The notes under the pieces: model-generated
What the model saw: the letters and a program-made list of their open reading frames with translations, nothing else
Databases searched by the model: none
Told to the model about the DNA's origin: nothing
Program-made: the position numbers and the translations under genes
Origin: Streptomyces sp. R44
GTDB lineage: Bacteria; Actinomycetota; Actinomycetes; Streptomycetales; Streptomycetaceae
Assembly (NCBI RefSeq): GCF_041053105.1
Contig: NZ_CP163444.1
Span: forward strand, 806,001 to 870,000
Reading direction: 5' to 3'
DNA: 64,000 nucleotides
Shown here: positions 59,369 through 64,000 of the stretch, piece after piece
Numbering within the stretch: position 1 is the stretch's first letter
How the letters are laid out: every line of letters begins with the position of its first letter

Positions 59369-62110
59369 ATGGCAGAGCGGCCCTTCGTGCCCGCGGCGCC
59401 CGATCTGGTCCTCGAGATCGACGGGGACGCGACGCTCATGAACCCGAGCCGCGTCTATCGCATCGGGCGCGACCCCACCAGCGACATCGTGCTCGCGGAC
59501 GCCCGGGCGTCCTGGCACCACGCGGTGCTGAGCGCCGCCGGCGGCCACTGGACACTTGCGGACGAGGGCAGTACGAACGGCACCTTCGCGGACGGTCTGC
59601 GGGTGGCCCGGCCGCGGGAGGTCGGTCCCGGCACGGTCGTACGGTTCGGGCATCCGGTCGACGGGCCGCGCGCGGTCCTCCTGACCGGCGCCCCGGCAAA
59701 GCCCCGTGCCGTACCGGAGGTCCCTCCCGAGTTCCCGCCGGAGCCCGTACCGGAACCCTGGCCCGTGCCGGAGCCGGAGGCCCCGCCCCTGCTGCCTCCG
59801 CCACCACCCCCGGAGGCCGTACGGGACCTGCCGCCCTCGCCACCCCCGGAGGCCGTACAGGACCTGCCGTCCTCGCCGCCGCCGGAGGCCGTACAGAACA
59901 CTCCGCCGCCACCGCCCCCGGAGGCCGTACAGGAACTTCCGCCTTCGCCCGACGCCGTACCCGACCTGCCGCCGGAAGCCGCGTTCGCGCCCCTCCGGGA
60001 GCCCGCGCCCGAGGCCCCGCCGCCGCTGCCCCTGCCGGAGCCTCCCGGGACGGGTCCCGGCCGCCCCGTGACGCCGCGGCCGCCCTCCGTGGAGCATCCG
60101 GCCGCGACCGGCACCTTCCGGCAGCCGACCGCCGTGCGGCCGCTGCCCACCCACAGCATCCGGATCGGGCGCGCCCCCGACAACGACGTGGTCGTCGCCG
60201 ACCTGGTCGTCTCCCGGCGGCACGCCGAGCTCCGCGCCCACCCCGACGGCACGTACTGGATCCACGACCTCGGCAGCCACAACGGCACGTTCCTCAACGG
60301 CGCCCCCGTCGTGGACGCCCGGGTGACGACGGAGGACATCGTCGGCATCGGCCGGGCCGCGTTCTGTCTGATCGGCGGGCAGCTCGTCGAGTTCACCGAC
60401 ACCGGCGAGGTGTCCCTCGACGTCCGCTCGCTCGCGGTGACCGTCGACCACGGGCGCAAGACCCTCCTCGACGAGGTGTCGTTCCCGGTGGGCCAGAAGT
60501 GCCTGCTCGCGGTCGTCGGCCCGTCCGGCGCCGGGAAGTCGACCCTCCTGGGCGCGCTCACCGGTCAGCGCCCGGCCGACCGGGGCACGGTGCTCTACGA
60601 CGGCCGTGACCTCTACCGGGACTACGCCGAGCTGCGCCAGCGCATCGGGCTGGTCCCCCAGGACGACATCCTGCACCTCCAGCTCACCGTCCGCCGGGCC
60701 CTCGGCTACGCGGCCGAACTCCGCTTCCCCGAGGACACCGTGGCGGCCGAACGGCGGGCCCGGGTCGACGAGGTGATCCGGGAGCTGGGGCTCGTGGAGC
60801 GCGCCGAGCAGCCGATCCACAGCCTCTCCGGCGGTCAGCGCAAGCGGGTGAGCGTCGCCCTCGAACTGCTCACCAAGCCGTCCCTGCTCTTCCTCGACGA
60901 GCCGACCTCGGGTCTCGATCCGGGCATGGACCGCTCCGTGATGCACATGCTGCGCGGGCTCGCGGACGACGGCCGCACGGTCGTCGTGGTCACGCACAGC
61001 GTGCTCAGCCTCGACGTGTGCGACCGGCTGCTCGTGCTCGCTCCGGGCGGCCGGGTCGCGTACTACGGCCCGCCCGCCGACACCCTCGGCTTCTTCGGCT
61101 TCGAGCAGTGGCCGGAGGCCTTCGAGGCCTTCGAGAACGACAAGGACCGCGACTGGGCCGAGCAGTACCGGACCTCCCGCTTCCACCGCCGGTACATCGC
61201 CGACCCCATGGCCCACCCCGACGTCCCCGCGCCCGCCGGCGCCCCCGTGCGCGCCGCCGGACGGCCCGCCGTGGAGCCCGCACCGCCGCCGAAGGCGCAG
61301 AGCTGGGGCTCCCAGCTGCGGACGCTCGTACGCCGGTACGCGGCGGCGCTCTCCGCCGACCGGACCTTCCTCGCCATCATGATCGCCCTGCCGTTCGTGA
61401 TGGGCGCGATGGCCCGGGCCCTGTCCGAGGGCAGCCTCAACCCCGAGTCGACGCTGAACGTGCTGCTGATCCTCTGCGTCGGCGGTGTCCTCACCGGCGC
61501 GGCGAACGCCGTGCGCGAGCTGGTCAAGGAGCGCACGATCTACCGGCGCGAGAGAGCCGTCGGCCTGTCCCGCTCCGCCTACCTCGCCTCCAAGGTGGTG
61601 GTGCTCGGTCTGATCACGGTCGTGCAGGCGGTGGTCCTCACCCTGGTGGCCCTGATCGGCGTGCCGCTGAACGTGCCCGGCGGCAAGGGTGTCCTGATGC
61701 CGCCGCTGGTGGAGATCACCCTCGCGGTGGCGCTCCTCGCGTTCACGGCGATGATGCTCGGCCTGCTGGTCTCGGCGCTCGTCCGCAAGGAGGAGGTGAC
61801 GATGCCGCTGCTCGTCCTCCTCGCGATCGTGCAGGTGGTGTTCTGCGGGGCGCTGCTCAAGGTGCGCGGCACGCCCGTCCTGGAGCAGCTGGCCTGGCTG
61901 GTGCCCTCGCGGTGGGCGTTCGCGGCGATGGGCGCGACGATCGACATCGGGAAGATCGCGCCGAGCGAGAAGACCGCCGATCCGCTGATGCGGCACACGG
62001 CGGAGGCCTGGCTGTTCGACATGGGCATGATGGTGGTGCTCTGTCTCGTCCTCGGCCTGATGGTGGCGCGGCTGCTGCGCCGCCACGAGCCGGTCGTCAT
62101 GCGGAGGTAG
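59369..62110 (+). CDS. Double-FHA ABC transporter (ATPase plus ABC-2 membrane domain)
   Basis: A 913-residue full exporter half. FHA1 (about 10-95) has IGRDPTSD but WHHA in place of the usual RxHA. A Pro-rich linker (115-245) has four degenerate PPPEAVQ repeats. FHA2 (255-345) is canonical (IGRAPDND, VSRRHAEL, HNGTFLN). The ABC domain (350-600) has Walker A GPSGAGKS at 384, LSGGQRKRVS and LLFLDEPTSGLD. The C-terminal part has six ABC-2 helices. Architecture equals mycobacterial Rv1747, a substrate of the kinase PknF. A kinase gene lies two genes downstream. Confidence 0.93.
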   Translation: MAERPFVPAAPDLVLEIDGDATLMNPSRVYRIGRDPTSDIVLADARASWHHAVLSAAGGHWTLADEGSTNGTFADGLRVARPREVGPGTVVRFGHPVDGPRAVLLTGAPAKPRAVPEVPPEFPPEPVPEPWPVPEPEAPPLLPPPPPPEAVRDLPPSPPPEAVQDLPSSPPPEAVQNTPPPPPPEAVQELPPSPDAVPDLPPEAAFAPLREPAPEAPPPLPLPEPPGTGPGRPVTPRPPSVEHPAATGTFRQPTAVRPLPTHSIRIGRAPDNDVVVADLVVSRRHAELRAHPDGTYWIHDLGSHNGTFLNGAPVVDARVTTEDIVGIGRAAFCLIGGQLVEFTDTGEVSLDVRSLAVTVDHGRKTLLDEVSFPVGQKCLLAVVGPSGAGKSTLLGALTGQRPADRGTVLYDGRDLYRDYAELRQRIGLVPQDDILHLQLTVRRALGYAAELRFPEDTVAAERRARVDEVIRELGLVERAEQPIHSLSGGQRKRVSVALELLTKPSLLFLDEPTSGLDPGMDRSVMHMLRGLADDGRTVVVVTHSVLSLDVCDRLLVLAPGGRVAYYGPPADTLGFFGFEQWPEAFEAFENDKDRDWAEQYRTSRFHRRYIADPMAHPDVPAPAGAPVRAAGRPAVEPAPPPKAQSWGSQLRTLVRRYAAALSADRTFLAIMIALPFVMGAMARALSEGSLNPESTLNVLLILCVGGVLTGAANAVRELVKERTIYRRERAVGLSRSAYLASKVVVLGLITVVQAVVLTLVALIGVPLNVPGGKGVLMPPLVEITLAVALLAFTAMMLGLLVSALVRKEEVTMPLLVLLAIVQVVFCGALLKVRGTPVLEQLAWLVPSRWAFAAMGATIDIGKIAPSEKTADPLMRHTAEAWLFDMGMMVVLCLVLGLMVARLLRRHEPVVMRR

Positions 62111-62187
62111 GCCGGTGAGCGTTCCCGAGGCGGAGGTGAAGCCGGTGAGCGTCCCCGTGGTGGAGGTGAGGCCGTGAGCGTTCCCGT
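62103..62187 (+). repeat. Triplicated ribosome-site/start-codon unit (29-30 bp)
   Basis: Three consecutive copies contain GGAGGT, then a GTG, then AGCGTTCCCG or AGCGTCCCCG. Their GTG codons are at 62115, 62145 and 62174. The spacing is 30 then 29 nt because the third copy lacks one G before the GTG. The array duplicates the translation start of the SH3-like gene. Confidence 0.85.
62115..62177 (+). CDS. Possible 20-residue leader peptide
   Basis: GTG at 62115, with GGAGG upstream, opens a 20-codon frame (VSVPEAEVKPVSVP and on). Its TGA overlaps the GTG of the next gene in GTGA. It is the product of the start-region duplication and a 1-nt loss. It may couple translation of the exporter gene to that of the SH3-like gene, or be irrelevant if ribosomes use 62174 directly. 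Confidence 0.35.
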   Translation: MSVPEAEVKPVSVPVVEVRP

Positions 62188-62830
62188 GCCCGAGTACGTG
62201 CCGGACTTCCGGCCCACCCATGTGGTGCCGCGTTCCGGGCTGCCCGCCTGGGAGGCGCCCGATCCGGAGCTGCCCACGGTGCCCCTCGACGCCTTCCTGC
62301 CCGTACGTCTTGAGGAGCGGACCGGCGACTGGGGCCGGGTGCTGTGCTCCAACGGCTGGACGGCGTGGGTCGACGCGCGCCTGCTGGTGAGCGTGCCGGA
62401 AGACCCTCCGGCGGCGGGCCGGCCGCTCACCAGGACCGCCGATCCCCGGCCGCTCATCGCCCGCGCCGAGGACGCGCTGGGCCGCTACCGGCGGGCGGCG
62501 GAGGAGCTGGGCGCGGGCCGGCTCGACGGCGAGGGCTTCCGGCTGCGGACGCGGGGGCTGCGGGTCGGCATGGTCGTCGACGGCGAGTCGGTGTGGCTGT
62601 ACGACGCGGAGCACGAGCGCTGGGTGTACTGCGACGGGGTCGGGCTCAGTACGTACGCGGCGTCGGCGGCGCCCTCCCCCGAAGCCGACCGGACGGCCGA
62701 GGAGCCCGCGGCGGCGCCTCCCGGCTACGAGCCGACGCAGGTCGTGCCCCAGGTGGACCCGGCGGGTTCGGCCGGGCCGCCGCCGACGCAGGTCGTGGGG
62801 CCGTCGGGACCGGCGGGTGACGAGCGATGA
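62174..62830 (+). CDS. SH3-like protein with P-T-x-V-V motifs
   Basis: A 218-residue cytoplasmic protein. An SH3-like segment (LPVRLEERTGDWGRVLCSNGWTAWVDARLL, about 45-75) is followed by a helix and a small beta domain (VGMVVDGESVWLYDAEHERWVY). It has three short motifs: RPTHVVP near residue 14, EPTQVVP and PPTQVVG near the C-terminus. Each would put Val at position +3 from a Thr, a known FHA preference when the Thr is phosphorylated. The stop overlaps the kinase ATG (ATGA). It could be an adaptor between kinase and exporter. Confidence 0.8.
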   Translation: MSVPVPEYVPDFRPTHVVPRSGLPAWEAPDPELPTVPLDAFLPVRLEERTGDWGRVLCSNGWTAWVDARLLVSVPEDPPAAGRPLTRTADPRPLIARAEDALGRYRRAAEELGAGRLDGEGFRLRTRGLRVGMVVDGESVWLYDAEHERWVYCDGVGLSTYAASAAPSPEADRTAEEPAAAPPGYEPTQVVPQVDPAGSAGPPPTQVVGPSGPAGDER

Positions 62831-63819
62831 CCACCGGTGGGGCGCACGGGGACCCGGAGATCCCGGCGGGCCGGCCCTCGGGGCTGCTCGGCAAGGAGAT
62901 CGCGGGCTACCGCGTGGAGAGCGAGATCGGTCGCGGCGGCATGGCCGTCGTGTACCGGGCGCGGGACCTGCGCCTCGACCGGACGGTGGCGCTGAAACTC
63001 CTCGCGCCCGAGCTGGCCCGCAACGACACCTTCCGCAAGCGCTTCGCGCACGAGTCGCGGGTCGCCGCCTCGATCGACCACCCGCACATCGTGCCGGTCT
63101 TCGACGCGGGCGAGACGGAGGGCGTCCTGTACATCGCGATGCGGTACGTGGCGGGGCAGGACCTGGTGGCCCTGCTCGACCGCGAGGGGCCGCTTCCGCC
63201 GGTGAAGGCGGGGCGGATCGCGGTGCAGGTGGCCTCGGCCCTGGACGCGGCGCACGCGCACGACCTGGTGCACCGGGACGTGAAGCCCGGGAACATCCTG
63301 GTCGCGGAGGGCACCGACGGCGACCACCCGGAGCATGTGTACCTGACCGACTTCGGGCTGACGAAGAAGTCGCTGTCCCTGACGGGTTTCACGACGGTGG
63401 GCGAGTTCGTCGGGACGCTCGACTACGTGGCGCCCGAGCAGATCTCCGGCAAGCCGGTGGACGGCCGGTGCGATGTCTACAGCCTGGCGTGCGTGGTCTT
63501 CGAGACCCTGGTGGGGGTGCCGCCGTTCCGCCGCGACACGGACTGGGCGGTGCTGTGGGCGCAGCAGTATGATCCGCCGCCCCCGCTGTCCGAGGTGCGG
63601 CCGGGGCTGCCGGCGGCGGCGGACGCGGTGTTCGCCAAGGCGCTGGCGAAGACGCCCGAGGAGCGGTACGGGACGTGCCTGGAGTTCGTCGCCGCGCTGC
63701 GCGCCGTCCTGGCCGACGCGGGCGGCGGCGGTCCGGTGGTGCCTCGGGGGCCGCGGCGGCTCGGCGCGCCGCCCGCCCCGCCCGCCTGGGCGCGGCCGGT
63801 CTTCCGGGAACTGGACTAG
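62827..63819 (+). CDS. Ser/Thr protein kinase (soluble, PknF-like context)
   Basis: A 330-residue protein, almost only a Hanks-type kinase domain (about 25-290): IGRGGMAVVYRA, VALKLL, LVHRDVKPGNIL, DFGLTKK and GTLDYVAPEQ. The activation segment has several Ser/Thr residues (SLSLTGFTTVGE). It lacks the membrane segment and external sensor usual in PknB/PknF, so it must be cytoplasmic or rely on partners. It is coupled to the SH3-like gene by ATGA and lies downstream of the double-FHA exporter. Confidence 0.93.
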   Translation: MTTGGAHGDPEIPAGRPSGLLGKEIAGYRVESEIGRGGMAVVYRARDLRLDRTVALKLLAPELARNDTFRKRFAHESRVAASIDHPHIVPVFDAGETEGVLYIAMRYVAGQDLVALLDREGPLPPVKAGRIAVQVASALDAAHAHDLVHRDVKPGNILVAEGTDGDHPEHVYLTDFGLTKKSLSLTGFTTVGEFVGTLDYVAPEQISGKPVDGRCDVYSLACVVFETLVGVPPFRRDTDWAVLWAQQYDPPPPLSEVRPGLPAAADAVFAKALAKTPEERYGTCLEFVAALRAVLADAGGGGPVVPRGPRRLGAPPAPPAWARPVFRELD

Positions 63820-63916
63820 CACGTCTCGCGGGGCTGTCGGTGGCGTGTGCGAGGGTGATCGTCGAGGGCGTCGTTCCACACGCCCGGAAGGCCCGTACGT
63901 CCAGGGGGAGCAGCAC

Positions 63917-64000
63917 ATGGCCAGTCGTCGCGCGCGTTCGGACCTCGCCGGGGTCAAGGCGTGGTGGCGGACGCTCGGCGCAGACGGGTTCGTGGTCCTT
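63917..64000 (+). CDS. Start of an unidentified gene (truncated by window end)
   Basis: ATG at 63917 follows GGGGGAG at 8 nt, and the frame stays open for the remaining 28 codons (MASRRARSDLAGVKAWW and on). Too short to assign. Confidence 0.6.
   Translation, partial: MASRRARSDLAGVKAWWRTLGADGFVVL

Overview
The window reads as a stretch of a Streptomyces (or very close actinomycete) chromosome, probably accessory or arm territory. The evidence is very high G+C with strong third-position bias, frequent GTG and TTG starts, only two in-frame TTA codons among the confident genes, and typical streptomycete families: a family 2B encapsulin, an SSI-type protease inhibitor, an AfsA-type autoregulator synthase, a BTAD (AfsR/SARP) regulator, a PP2C/ATPase fusion and Hanks-type kinases. 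I see no rRNA, tRNA, CRISPR array, insertion sequence or prophage. About 58 genes or gene remnants are called, most as singletons or two- to four-gene operons.

Bases 1-20,000 are rich in CoA-ester and redox metabolism. They hold four AMP-forming acyl-CoA ligases (one cut by the window edge), a tandem alpha/beta-hydrolase, a quinone oxidoreductase with a divergent ArsR regulator, a family 2B encapsulin shell gene with no terpene cyclase or prenyltransferase beside it, a secreted Ntn acylase, a Ca2+/H+ antiporter, a MarR regulator facing an F420-nitroreductase/hemerythrin fusion, and a nitronate monooxygenase/acyl-CoA ligase pair. Several intergenic gaps carry clean palindromes that look like operators.

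Bases 20,000-32,000 hold a Tat-exported serine hydrolase, an SSI inhibitor with Arg at the expected P1 position, the tdh-kbl threonine-to-glycine pathway with a LysR gene, a PYROXD2-like flavoprotein, a VanX-like dipeptidase, a kinase/TPR protein and an MpaB-family oxygenase. Bases 32,000-39,000 begin with a decayed ArsO-like flavoprotein, then an ion channel, a double YCII protein, PpnP, an aromatic-type FAD monooxygenase and an AfsA homologue with an in-frame TTA codon, followed 17 nt later by an NmrA-type reductase. The region ends with an antiporter gene broken by a deletion.

Bases 39,000-59,000 include an acyl-CoA dehydrogenase with a KstR-type 14-mer in its promoter, a siderophore-interacting protein, a large BTAD/NB-ARC/TPR regulator preceded by five 22-23 bp tandem repeats, the PP2C/PAS/GAF/ATPase protein next to an HhH-PHP protein, an aldehyde dehydrogenase, LtrA, SRPBCC and aldo/keto reductase genes, a broken AraC gene, a ThuA gene under an 18-bp LacI-type palindrome, and a class II aldolase convergent with a TetR gene. 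Bases 59,000-64,000 carry a co-oriented set: a double-FHA ABC exporter, an SH3-like protein with three P-T-x-V-V motifs and a Ser/Thr kinase. The last two overlap by ATGA. The arrangement recalls mycobacterial PknF/Rv1747 and suggests a phospho-dependent module.

The most interesting points are the orphan encapsulin, the TTA-containing AfsA locus, the FHA-ABC/SH3/kinase operon with its duplicated start region, the 22-bp repeats before the SARP-like gene, and three independently decayed genes. All identifications come from reading the sequence and from recalled family knowledge. No database search was run.
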